Shown here in pieces: positions 10,488-21,400 of a stretch of DNA of 64,000 nt (position 1 is its first letter; each line of letters starts with the position of its first letter). Origin of the DNA: Monocercomonoides exilis. Taxonomy: Eukaryota > Preaxostyla > Oxymonadida > Polymastigidae. A model generated the notes under the pieces. The model did not search any database. It saw nothing but the letters and a program-made list of their open reading frames with translations, and had not been told where the DNA came from. Location: positions 372,001 to 436,000 of the forward strand of contig LSRY02000028.1 in the NCBI GenBank assembly GCA_001643675.2, read 5' to 3'. The translations under genes were made by a program, and so were the position numbers.

Positions 10488-11784
10488 TTGTTAAAGCAAT
10501 TAGAGCATTGTGAGGATTTTGAGGAAGGTAATATTATTAATGAATTGAATAAATCAATATATGAGATGGACAAAGAAGAATTGGACTTAAGAATTCTTCA
10601 GGAAGATACGTTAAATAAAATTGGAAAAATGATTGAAAAAGAGGAAATACAATTGAAAAATGCATGTATTTTATTGAAGCATGTAGGGTATTGCATGGTA
10701 TTGAAAGAGATTGATTATGAATGCTTCAGAAAATCATCATTGCGTTATGAATTTGAAAAGATGATATTCAAAGAATATGGCAAAAAAGATGAAAAGAATG
10801 AAATGCTTTTGGTTGATCTATGCGAATGCTATTTATTATTTCATGGCCGCAATTTAAGAAAAGAATTGCTTTTAATTTGTCTGAGATGTCTTTTGAAAGC
10901 TGCTTTGAACAAAGAGGAAAGTAAAGAAGCGCAAAGAAATGTCGAAATCGCTTTGCTCGCTATGAGTAACATTAATTCTGGAGAAGTTTGCTGATTTTTA
11001 AATTTTTAATGTAAAGTTATATAATGGTTGAAAACAGATTATTGGAAAAGAATTATATCTGAATGAGATAAAGGAAATTATTGAATATCATCAGCGGAAT
11101 TGCAACCTCACTCATCTTGCGTATCAATCTGCGTGGAGTTTTTTATTTTGCAGATTGTTTGCAAATTCAAAATTGCTTGATGATTTTGTGAATATACTTC
11201 ATTTTGCAAGGGAAGCAACAAGGGAGTTGAGTGCTTTGAGAAGAAAAGTCGACTGGAAGGCAAGCAGAAAGGAATTGAAGCACATGAAGAATGCGATAAT
11301 CGTCAAACGATGGTGTAAATTATCACTTTCAGCTATTATTTATCTTCAGAGAGGAGAAGTTGCTGAATTGATTGAATGTGTTGTAAGTGTATGCAAATCT
11401 GCAAACAACAAGCGTAGAGATATTATCAAGGAATTCATTTCAACTATCGAAGAATTGATGATAACTACCAGAGAAAGTTCTATAATTTTATTGCTGAGGG
11501 GCGGGGTGATTGGTGTTATTTTGGAAGATATTTCTCAGACAACAACAAAGAAAGAGGAGATATTCAATTTTTTAAAATTTATATTTCATTTTACTCTGCG
11601 GTTGAAAGGAATCACAAAAGATGAAGGTGACATAGAAATTTGCAAAACGATTAAAAGTGAGACAATTGTTAAGTTGGAGGAAGGTGGATATGAAGACATG
11701 ATTATAAGTTTTTATACAACATTTATTCTGTATTCATCAACTATTCCCACTAAAAAACTTCTATACTATTTTGCATTACCTTGA
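10488..11784 (+). CDS. Putative oxymonad expanded-family protein, 5' end unresolved
   Basis: Two exons, up to 10985 and 11038-11784, are joined by a GTTTG...AG intron of 52 nt, giving about 415 residues. The protein is helical and Lys/Glu-rich. The junction region reads ..GE|IIGKELYLNEIKEIIEYHQ.., followed by NLTHLAYQSAWSFLFCR. I remember near-identical KELYLNEIKEII..HHQ / LAYQSAWKF blocks from a family with very many copies in Monocercomonoides; no function is known to me. The frame is open upstream only to a TGA at 10479-10481, and 10488 is a TTG rather than an ATG. Either a short first exon lies upstream or this copy has lost its start. A nearby out-of-frame ATG (10478) would fit a frameshifted start. 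Conserved length argues for a mostly intact copy. Confidence 0.75.
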
Positions 11785-12003
11785 ATAGAAAATTCTTTAT
11801 CATTTCTGATTAGAAAATAATAAAAACATTAAATTTTTGGACAAAATTCAGAAATAAATCCACTGATTATAATTATTTTTTTATTGATCACTTGTTTTGC
11901 TCATTTGGATTCGTAATTTTTGTTTGTATGTATCTAAAGAAAATTTATGTTCAAACAAAATTTGTGAAAGCAGATGCTTGGTACAGATATCGCATAAAAT
12001 TCA

Positions 12004-12359
12004 GGACATCGCACAAAATACCGGACAAGATCGATTTCACAATAACTGCAAGAGGAAAAATTCAGGAAATTTTCCTCAAAATACATCACATTAATGCAAA
12101 CTTAGTTGACATACAAAACTTTTAAAACTACTTTATTTGTGCTCAAAAAAAATTTATGTGGAAATCTTGGAGAAATAGAATTTTGAGTTTCTCCGAGATT
12201 TGAATAAATATTTATTTCTGAACACAAATAAAGCTGAAGTGAAGTCTTGTATATCAAATGAGTTTGTATTGACAAGATGTGTTTAGAGGAAAATAGTCAT
12301 AATTATTTATCTTGCAGTTATTGTGAAATCGATCTTGTCCGGTATTTTGTGCGATGTCC
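12004..12359. repeat. Foldback hairpin element (MITE-like)
   Basis: Bases 12004-12052 and 12311-12359 are perfect inverted copies of each other (49 bp, starting GGACATCGCACAAAATACC). The homology continues inward imperfectly, for example a CTTTATTTGTG tract near 12130 mirrored near 12215-12235, to a central stem at about 12162-12200 (TTGGAGAAA / TTTCTCCGA). The whole segment can therefore fold as one long hairpin. The outer ends carry extra partial copies of the terminal motif (ATCGCATAAAAT.. on the left, ..CCGGTGTTTTTTGCAC on the right). I see no clear target duplication and no coding capacity, so this is a non-autonomous element or a decayed derivative. Confidence 0.8.
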
Positions 12360-13390
12360 GGTGTTTTTTGCACAAACTGTATATATCTTTTCGATTTAAA
12401 TTTTTATTAAATAAAAGATTCATTTGCCAAAGTTAGCAAGCAAAATAAAATAAAATAAAATAAAATAAAATAAAAACAAACAAACAAACAAACAAAGTTA
12501 AAAAAAACTGAATATCATTCATGAAAAAATACACTCTTCCTAATTTTGAGGGTTATCATGTTTTATTGAATAATTGGCATCAAAAACAAAAAAGTTCGAA
12601 TGAAGAAAAAGAATAGATAAAGTTTTAAGAACGTCTGTGATTAAGCACGAATTTTTTGCTTAATGGATATTGTTCCGAACAGTATTTTCTTATCTTTTTC
12701 TCGATTTTAAGTGATGAGTTCGTTTTTTGTGTGAAAATGAAATCCCTTTCATAATCCAGCCGTTGAAAAAAATAAGAACAAATCGTTGATTTTTTCGTAA
12801 ACGGTAGAATAATGACTCATCTCAAAAAAATATAATGTCGTGGAAGATAATTGGGCTTTTTGCAAGATATTAGTAACTGACCTTTATTAATGAGTTCATA
12901 AAACTCTGATCCGAAACCGTTCTTGGTTTTTTCAAGAAAAAAATCATCACTGGTCGAATGATCAACCTTTTCCCTTGTCATTATGATTTAAGTGTTCTTT
13001 TCCATATGTCACATATTCAGACGACAGGGTTATTATTCAACCTCAATTTTTTTTTCCATTTGCTCTGACCTATTATTTCATATCGAAAGTTTTGTGTCCC
13101 ACTTTTTGAAATAATGACAAGATTCTTTGCATAATAGAAATCTATATTGTGTTTAAAATTTGTATTTTGAAATGAATCCCTTTTCTCATTGGAGGGGAGA
13201 GAGAGAGATGGGGGGTATTAAAAACCTTTCATCAATTTTCCTTGAGAAATTTATTGATTTCAAGGTGTGTAAAGCCTCATTATTCATTCAAAACATATGT
13301 TTTTTATAATTTCAATGAAATTTTTAATTATAAATAATGAGATCAAGACTTAGCAAATAAATGAAAGTTCTTGAAGAGCTAAAAAGAAAA
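12360..13390. other. AT-rich intergenic DNA with simple repeats
   Basis: No gene is visible. A short tandem tract of AAATA units followed by CAAA units lies at about 12441-12496, and a short GA-rich run (GAGAGAGAGA) at about 13196-13207. The rest is AT-rich unique-looking sequence bridging the hairpin element and the pogo-like remnant. Confidence 0.6.
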
Positions 13391-13397
13391 TAACGGC

Positions 13398-14647
13398 TTG
13401 CAAAATAAAAGCATGCCATGCCATCCTTTTTTGAGGAAATTATACAATAACTTGAACGAATGGCACATATTGTTTATGATGATGTTATCAGTATCAAACA
13501 TGCCATCAATTCAGAGCAATTCAGCTGCAACAGAAAAAAAAAACGCAGTTCTGGCGTTGCAAGCTGAAAGGGCAGTGGGAAAACCGTGAAGGCCGCAGGT
13601 TATCAATGGAGAGAAGGAAGAAATAGTTCTTGATGTGATCATAATTGACACTATTTGTGAAACCAGTCAGACAATGAAGAAAACAAGAGAATTGGTTTGT
13701 TTTAATTTCATTTTGCACTAATAAACTTATTTCTTAAGATGGAAAATGCTTTTAATGATTCGAAAGACGAAAACGAGCCTTATATTTACGGTTTCAAATG
13801 CAGCGGCTTATTGACTTCTAAAGCGTCATCCAGATCTGAAAAAGAGCAGTCCTTAATTTTTTGATGTGAACAGGTTGGCTGTGTCATGCAAGAGTGTAAT
13901 GGACACATGGAATCAAATGATGAAAGGATTACACGAAGCTAATAACAACAATCCTTCATTAATATTCAACATCGACGAATCTTCTGAGCGTGTGCATGCA
14001 ACTACAAATATCAGCGTTGTCCATTCATCAAACTAATGGGCTGAACACTGCAGGGAAGCTCAAAAAATGGACAAGGCAACACTTGTTGCTGCTGTGGCTA
14101 TCGATAGTTATTCATTTCTTTGCATCATTCTCTGGTCAAGTGTTTTTCAACCGGATTAACTTAAGTCTCTATTCTCACCGACCCTTGGCATCTGGATCAA
14201 CAAAAGTGGTTGGATGGACAAGAAAAACTTCAAGAAATATGCAGAAACAGTTCTTCTGCTTTCCATCGTTGAAAAAAGTGAGAATTCAGTTAAAACCGGA
14301 TATAATCAAGTCGAATATAATCTCATTCGTTTATAATCACATTTATCGATGTACCGACATTTTTGGCCTTTATTTCGTTCATTTTCAATCAAATAAAATC
14401 ACAGGGCTAAATATATATTATCACATTTTGTTTCATAATGGGTGAATTTTTCATTGAAAAATCGATTTTTTGATCAAAAATTTCGATTTTTTAAATTTTT
14501 CAAAATTATGTTTAAATAGTTTAAATAATGTGAATAAAAGATAATAATAGATTTCGCAAGTGAAAAATGCGTTTTAATGAAAATTTTTCAAAAATTTTTG
14601 ATTTGACCGAAAATATATTAATTAATAAATGGGGAAAATAAATTATT

Positions 14648-14687
<40 letters not shown>

Positions 14688-16120
14688 AAAAAGTATTGAA
14701 AAATTGTTTGTTTAATAACTTTATTTTGCTTTCTCAGATTTCAAAACAAATTTGATTTACATATCCGTAAACAGGCATCGTTGAAATCAAAACATTAAGT
14801 TTCCCCACCTTTTTCGAATTTCAAAAAACCGACTCATTTTTATTATGTTTTTTGATATTAAAAAGTGAATGAAATGTGCATAATTTTTCAATGAAAATGC
14901 TTGAAGCGAAATATTTTGCCCCATATAAATAGAAATAACAATTTTTTATGTTTTATAATGTTTTTAGAATATTTTAAAATAAGTTTGAAAAATCAAAAAA
15001 TTGAGATTTGGGTGATTATTTTCTGATATCATGTTTTTTATATTCAAAAAATTCTGTTCGATAATATCCCTTGAATATCAACAGAATAATACTGAACAAT
15101 TAGAAGGCTTATTCAAAAATATCTTCATCTTTATTTGAGCTTAAACATTTGTCTTGCTAGCAGTTTTGATAATTCAACAATTCAAACACAAAGTCTCTCC
15201 CCAATGACAAAAAACGTTTGAAAAATTGACACATCGAAAAAAGTTATGATTTCAAGAATGTTCAACCATTTTTGATCAAAAAATCGATTTTTCAATGAAA
15301 AATTCACCCATTATGAAACAAAATGTGATAATATATATTTAGCCCTGTGATTTTATTTGATTGAAAATGAACGAAATAAAGGCCAAAAATGTCGGTACAT
15401 CGATAAATGTGATTATAAACGAATGAGATTATATTCGACTTGATTATATCCGGGTTTGATTGTATTTCAATGAAAACTGAGTAATATCTTCTTTATATCT
15501 ATACCCATCTTTCATATAGGGATCCTTCTATTTGGATTCCCTTGGAAAAAAACAAAACCGATAGCATCACATTCATCTCCCACTGTACTCATTTATCTCA
15601 GCCACTCGATAGAGGAGTATTTGTAACTCTCAAAGCTTCTATTTCTTCATCATTTGGTGTTCCATCATCTGCTTCATCGTCTGCTACGAGAAAATAACTT
15701 GTTGAAGTGCTTCCTCAAGCAATTCACTCCGCTTTCTCTCATTCTTACATCAAAAATGCTTTTGAAGAAAGCGGAGTCTTTCATAAGACGTTTGGTCCGG
15801 TTCTTCTCAAACTCCCGAAATCATCAAGATATCCTCTTCCTTCCCATCGTAACCGTTTCGATTATTTTGGAAAGTTAATCACAAAAAAAGAACTTCTAGA
15901 AGATTGTGAGAGATTTATTTGGGAGAAATGAAGAAAACGATAAGGAAAAAGACATGAAGCAAGAGGAAGAAAACGAAAAAGATGAAATAAATTAATTCAT
16001 ACAAAAAATCTAAAGAAAACGCACTGACGTTATTTTTGATGATCCAAACGAAGAGGAAATAGAAGATATGCAAAGAAAACCAGGAAAAAGAAAGATAATT
16101 CGAAGAATTGATTCTTCTTT
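13398..16120 (+). pseudogene. Decayed pogo-like (DDE_1) transposase remnant
   Basis: Disconnected plus-strand fragments in different frames look like one transposase of the pogo/DDE_1 type. Around 13950-14010 is a NIDESSERVH.. block (first catalytic Asp). Around 14060-14280 come KATLVAAVAID, IWINKSGWMDKK and FKKYAETVLLLSIVEK. At 15570-15640 is CTHLSQPLDRGVFVTLK, the usual second-Asp region. About 15700-15930 gives a C-terminal helical part, with an acidic tail to about 16120. Stops and frame changes interrupt every fragment, so it is inactive. A separate inverted-repeat element (14297-15454) sits between the WINKSGW and HLSQPLD blocks. The 5' part around 13440-13560 may be the DNA-binding region but is too degraded to assign. 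Confidence 0.7.
14297..15454. mobile_element. 1.16-kb element with ~185-bp terminal inverted repeats
   Basis: Bases 14297-14481 and 15268-15454 are near-perfect inverted copies. Both outer ends read (C)CCGGATATAATCAAG inward, and both inner ends finish at a TTTTTTGATCAAAAAT-type tract. The ~790-bp interior is very AT-rich, contains a ~34-nt T run at about 14652-14685, and has no long open frame, so the element is non-autonomous. It interrupts the pogo-like transposase remnant, so it inserted later. I cannot identify an unambiguous target duplication. Part of the interior (about 14860-14930) is shared with intergenic DNA at about 45.9 kb. Confidence 0.8.
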
Positions 16121-16410
16121 TGTATTTTTTTAAATTTTTCCAAATTTTTCACTTCAAAAATTTGGGTCAGAATAAAAAAATGGGTTGGGGTTAAATAATA
16201 ACCCTTCAAATGAATTTGAAAGCTATTTTTGTTGATGCAATCAAAACATATCATATCCAATGCTTGATGACAATTATTTGCGAAATTGTTTTTCATTTTT
16301 TTTGTAATTTCTAATTAGCATTGAGGGAAGCTTAAAAAAAATTCTTATATAAATAACGCAAGCTGTTTATTGAACAAAAAATTAATCAACATATTAATAC
16401 ACAAGAAATA
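15931..16410. other. Spacer between transposase remnant and FKBP gene
   Basis: The first ~190 bases are the acidic Lys/Glu-rich tail of the decayed transposase (a DDPNEEEIEDMQRKPGK-like reading near 16040-16090). The remainder, up to the stop codon of the FKBP gene, is AT-rich and shows nothing else. Confidence 0.5.
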
Positions 16411-17967
16411 TTATAATTCTTTCTTTGCATCATCTTTTGGAGCATCATTTTTCAAATATTTTTCTTTTTCTGTCTTTTTTTTACCTCCTTTTAATATGGC
16501 ATCCTTAACTGATTCAACCTTTTTCTTTCTTGCTTCTTCTTCTTCCTTCATTCTTTGTTCTTCTTCAAGCTGCTTCTGTTGCTCTTCAGTCAGTTGAGGC
16601 TTGAAATGCTCTTCAATCCACCTCTTCTTCCTTTCTCTTCCAATCTCTCTCTTCTCCTTCAGATTTCGTGTCTTTTGCTGGTAATCTTTCTTATATTTTT
16701 CTCTGTTTTCCTGACTTTTAGGCGGAGGGGAATGCATCAGTGCCTTCAATCGCGACGGCCTCGGCAGTCCTCGAAACCTTCTCCCTGTGGGCGTTTTGTG
16801 TGCCCTTTCAGCCTCACGCGCCCTCTCCTCTTCGAGAATGGCTTCCTCTTCCTTTCGTCTCGCTTCAATTTCCTGTCTGACTTGCTCCTCTGACCGAAAT
16901 CCCTTTGTAATCGCTTTTTTGTCTTTCTTTTTTTTCAACGCAATTTTCTTTCTCAGATCCGATTCGATTTGAGCATCCACTTTTTCGCCCTTATTTTTCT
17001 TTTCAGATATTAATTTCTGTACCTCTTTTTCAATTGCAGCTTCTTCTTCTTTTTGAATTTTTTCTTTTTCTTCCAAAACTTTTAACTCTTTCTCTTTTTT
17101 CTTCTTTTCTTCTTCTTCTTCTTCGTCTCGTGGTTTGGCTCGCTCATATTTTGGATACCAATATTTATCTGCACCATGCCCCATATAATGAGAATCTTTC
17201 TGCCGTTTGTCGTATACAAGTTTTGTCTGTTCCACTCTTTCAAGTCTTCTTTCATCAAACTCCATTGGTGTATGATCAAGAAGAGTAACATCAAGAATTA
17301 TAGATGCCCCAGCTATTAACATTGAAGTTAAAATAAATAGCAAATTAAAATAAATTATTACAAACGAGGGACAATTACTGTAGCTCCTCTTGTTCCATAA
17401 GCAAGATATGATGGAATAATCATTCTTCGTGTTTCGTTTAAACACATTCCAATAATCCCCTGTTGAAATGAAATGTTAAAAAGAAGGCTTTAAATCTTAA
17501 ACTTGTTTATAAATAATTAAAAGTTCTAACCTGATCCAATCCTTTTTGTATTTTGTTGTTTAAACAAAGTTCAAATTTCAATTTAAAATTTATTTAAAAT
17601 GAAAATATTTAATTTGCTCAAAACAAACCTTCAATAGATTCTCCATATCCAACTCTAAAAGAATATCCTTCATCAGGTTCTGTACAATCAACCTCTTTTT
17701 CAGAAGAAAATAGAAACAAATGGAATGATATCTAATATACATTTAAAAAATTAAGCAGAGGTAATATGATTATATATTTCTAACCTCAACTTGATCGCCT
17801 TTTTGGACGCGGTCAACGCAATTTTCTGCTGGCTTAAGAATTTCAACTTGTATGGTTTTTGGTGGTTTCTTTTTGGGGGTAAAAGATTTAGGAGGTTCAA
17901 TTACTGTTGCGGCACAAATAGCATCTAATGCTAAAAGGGCAAGAAACAAGACATTGAAGTGTCTCAT
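16411..17967 (-). CDS. Secretory FKBP-type prolyl isomerase with charged tail and KKEL end
   Basis: Five exons give 430 residues: 17785-17967, 17629-17731, 17531-17541 (11 nt), 17366-17459 and 16411-17312. The N-terminus is a signal peptide (MRHFNVLFLALLALDAICA). The FKBP domain follows: GDQVE, YSFRVGYGESIEG, LDQGIIGMCLNETRRM, LAYGTRGA and PPGASIILDVTLL. It would catalyse peptidyl-prolyl isomerisation in the ER. The Trp at the floor of the FKBP12 pocket is Leu here (EGLDQG), and the Phe of the FD pair is not kept, so activity may be altered. Residues ~150-430 are a Lys/Glu-rich helical extension not typical of small FKBPs. The C-terminal KKEL resembles an ER-retrieval signal. The gene is divergent from the zinc-cluster gene, with 466 bp between the ATGs. 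Confidence 0.92.
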
Positions 17968-18433
17968 TTCAGAAAAAAATAATAAGAAAGATATGGGAAT
18001 ATTTCTGCATATAAAACTCAAATCAATGCTAATAGCAAAACACAATCAGAATTACAATATTATAAATTAATTTTCATTTTTATGAATTTTCAAAAATGAA
18101 AAAAATTGTGTTTGAACGCAAAATGGACACTTCTTAATTAAAAATATTAAAAATATAATAAAATGCTAAGAAATCAACAATAATCCATTTCAATTTTGTT
18201 GAATTTTTGAAAGCATTAAATATATATTTTTTCTTTTCATTTGTATATTTTTTGTTGAAATGCCACATTTTTTTTAAAAAAAAATTATTTTTTTCTTCAA
18301 TTCCCAACAGTCAATCCAAATCATAATGAAAAATTTTGATCATATCTGAAAAAATCAACTTTAATAAAAAAAAATCACCAATCAAGCATTTCTATTTTCG
18401 AAAAAGTCCCCCATAAACTATTTTTTGTGATTA
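17968..18433. promoter_or_regulatory. Divergent intergenic region, FKBP / zinc-cluster gene
   Basis: This AT-rich span lies between two divergent start codons and must hold both promoters. It has long A and T runs but no motif I can name as a TATA box, initiator or binding site. The role is inferred from gene orientation only. Confidence 0.4.
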
Positions 18434-21400
18434 ATGGAATCGAGATATGCTGTTCTCCAGGCTTGTGACCGATGTCGCATGAAGTATGACTCAGTTTATT
18501 CAATACAAAATTATATCGGATTATTAATTTGATATTTTCCGTGGTGATCCAAAGGAAAACAAAATGCGACGGGTATGTTTTTTGAAAATACATATAAAAA
18601 GGATATACATGAATTTTCCATATTTATTTTTATCTTCCCTTTTATACATAAATTTTATAAAGTGGACATCCATGTGCTTCATGTAAACAACGAAGATTTG
18701 AATGCACTTATGATATGCCTGTGAAAAAACGAGGTCCAATGAGTAAAAAGCGTCTGTGAATTTAAAACATAAGCACTATTTAATTTTTACTTTTTTCATC
18801 TCTCTTATATTTTTAGAAGAATCATCAACACTTACTGATTCTTCCACAAACACAAAAAACCAGGATTGGTCCAGAATTAACGATGCCATCACAGAAACTT
18901 TGACTGTTGAACCTGAAATACCACCTGCAACTGAAGAAACAACATATTTCCCTCCATTTCAAATTTTGCAGGATCCGTCATATCCTAGAGTGCTTGTATT
19001 TCATACAGGAACACCAAGATATTTGCCTCATCTTGACCCAAATGATTTCGAGCCATTTTATGACCTATCTATTCCTTTTTTGAAAATAGGAGAAAATAAA
19101 TTTATTTATTTGGAAGTGTTTAGACGATTTATAAACCCATTTTTAGGAATGTTCTCTCCTGATATGTCATATTTTGCACATTTTCCTTTTAAAACAAAGG
19201 AGATTTTATTCACAATCAAACAGCAACGACTCCTTGAGCAACAGCAATCGCAGCAACAGAAAAATGCTCCAACGGAAGTTAATTCGAATCCATCATCAGT
19301 TGCCAATTCAACATCTCCTCCACCTATCCCCTTTCAGCGCCCGAAGGATTCACTTCCGACCGACTCGCAGCTTCCTTCATCTGCGCACATGGGCCTCAAC
19401 AAAGCAGAGCATCTCTCACTTCACTTTATGGATGCGCTGCACATGCAGTTCTACACTATCATCGCGCTTGCTGCCAAAGCGCTGGGGCACACCCGCACTG
19501 CAACCATCTGCATCCGGCAGGCGCGTGTGTACGGGATGGTGCTGTCAGATGTGGTGGGCAACCTCCTCAGCCACAAGATGTCCCTCCAGAAGCGCCTCGT
19601 CAACGGCATCGTGCCGATGAAGCACCTCTGCCGCAAAATCCTGAAGTGCTTCCTGCACAAAAACAAAACTGACAGATGCGAATTGAATAAGGATAATAAA
19701 AATGCTGCTCCTGAAAGTGTGAAGACTGAAGTAAACACATCTTCTTTGAGCGCATCAGCGTTCCCTTCTTCACATCCAGAGCCTTTAAACGCCAGCACAC
19801 AGGCATCTGAGTCAACCAATTCCTCTTCTTATTCTTCTTCCTCTTCCTCTTCTGATCTCTCCTCTCTTCCCATTCTGCCCATCGCATCCATCTCCAGCCG
19901 CCCTGCCACATTCAACTTCTCCTCAAACCGGCAGGCGTTTCTCTGCAAAGGCGGGTTCTTCAACCCGCTCCCGCTCATGTTTGGGCTGCAGTCGTTTCCG
20001 AAGCCGAAGATCAAGCGGCACACGCGCCATCCGATCTGCCAGAAGACAGGGAAGATCTGCCCGACGCTGCTGAAGCACCTGGAGCACGAGTGGGCAGCAG
20101 AGCAGGAGAAAGAGAAAGAGGCACGGGAGCTGAACGAGCCGGTGCTCATCCGCAACAACGAGGAGCTCATCTGCTTCATCCGGATGCTCTCCACAGACAT
20201 CGCTGTCTCTCGTGCCCTGCCCTTTTCGCCTCTGGACATTTTGGAAGGCTCCTTCGTGATTGAGTATCTGAAAGGCATGTTTCTGATAGCCAAGTTCTAC
20301 TCGTCGCACCAGTGCCGCCGTGCTGAGCAGCTGTCGCGCAGCACAAGAGAGCTGATGAACTCGAAGTATGTGCAAGACTTGATACTCTCCCCACACTCCC
20401 CTTTCTTCTCGCTGTGTGTGAACCCGAATGCTCCGGTGGCTGTGCCGTTTTCGGAGTTTAATTTGGACAGCGTGCTGAAGGAGATGAAGGGGCTGCTGGA
20501 TGAGCTGCAGGAGATGACAGGGGGTGGAGAAGAGAACAAGAGTGAGGAGGTGAATATAAACAGCGAAATGGACGAAGATGTGAAGGATGGGAGAAAGAAT
20601 GAAGGGGAAGAGCAAATAAAAGAAGAATCAAATAAAATGATTGACGATAATGAAATGAACATGAATGACAACACAAACAAAGAAGGAGAAAGCGAAAAAG
20701 AAAAAGAAAAAGAAAAAGAATCAACAGGAAGCGATTCAATTTCATTGAAAGATGCAAAAATGAATGGGGAGTCTATTCACACACACGAACAGCACTGCAC
20801 TCATCTGCACACTGCAATCTCAACCACGAACTGCTCATCGTCAGCCATCCTCTTGTCTTCTCTTATTCCGCTCATATCGCCTGAACTGTCGAGACAGCAG
20901 ACACCAAACTTCCAAAAGACTATGACACCTCGTTTTTCGATTTTAACAGCACAAACGCAAACACAGTCATCATCATCATCTTCTTCTTCTTCTCTTTCAA
21001 CATTATCTTCCTCCTCTTTATCCTCCTCCTCCTCCTCCTCTTCTTCTTCTTCTTCTTCTTCTTCTTCTTCCACCAGCTACTCTCTGGTATCCATCCCAGA
21101 CAAGCCACCGTATGTGTACTCTTGCAACATCGCAGCGCCAACACTGGATGAAGTCATCCGGCGTTCGATGACTGAGATCAAGCAGCACAGCTCGTGGGTG
21201 GCCACGCTCATTCAGCCAGGCTCTGAACTGTCTCTGGCAGGAGGTGGGTGGTGGAGAGAGAAAGGGAAGAAGAAGGAAAAAGGGAAAGAAGGAGGGAAGA
21301 AGAGGAAAGAAGAAAGTGAAAGACTGGAAAATGAGGAAGAAGTGGAGAGAGAGAAAGAGGAGGAAGAGAATGGAGCGATTTCTGTGATTGCAACACGCTG

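Noticed and set aside
12441-12496. Short tandem AAATA/CAAA repeats considered as a CRISPR-like array or telomeric repeat
   Set aside because: The units are 4-5 nt with no spacers and have no telomere-like pattern; this is simple sequence repeat.
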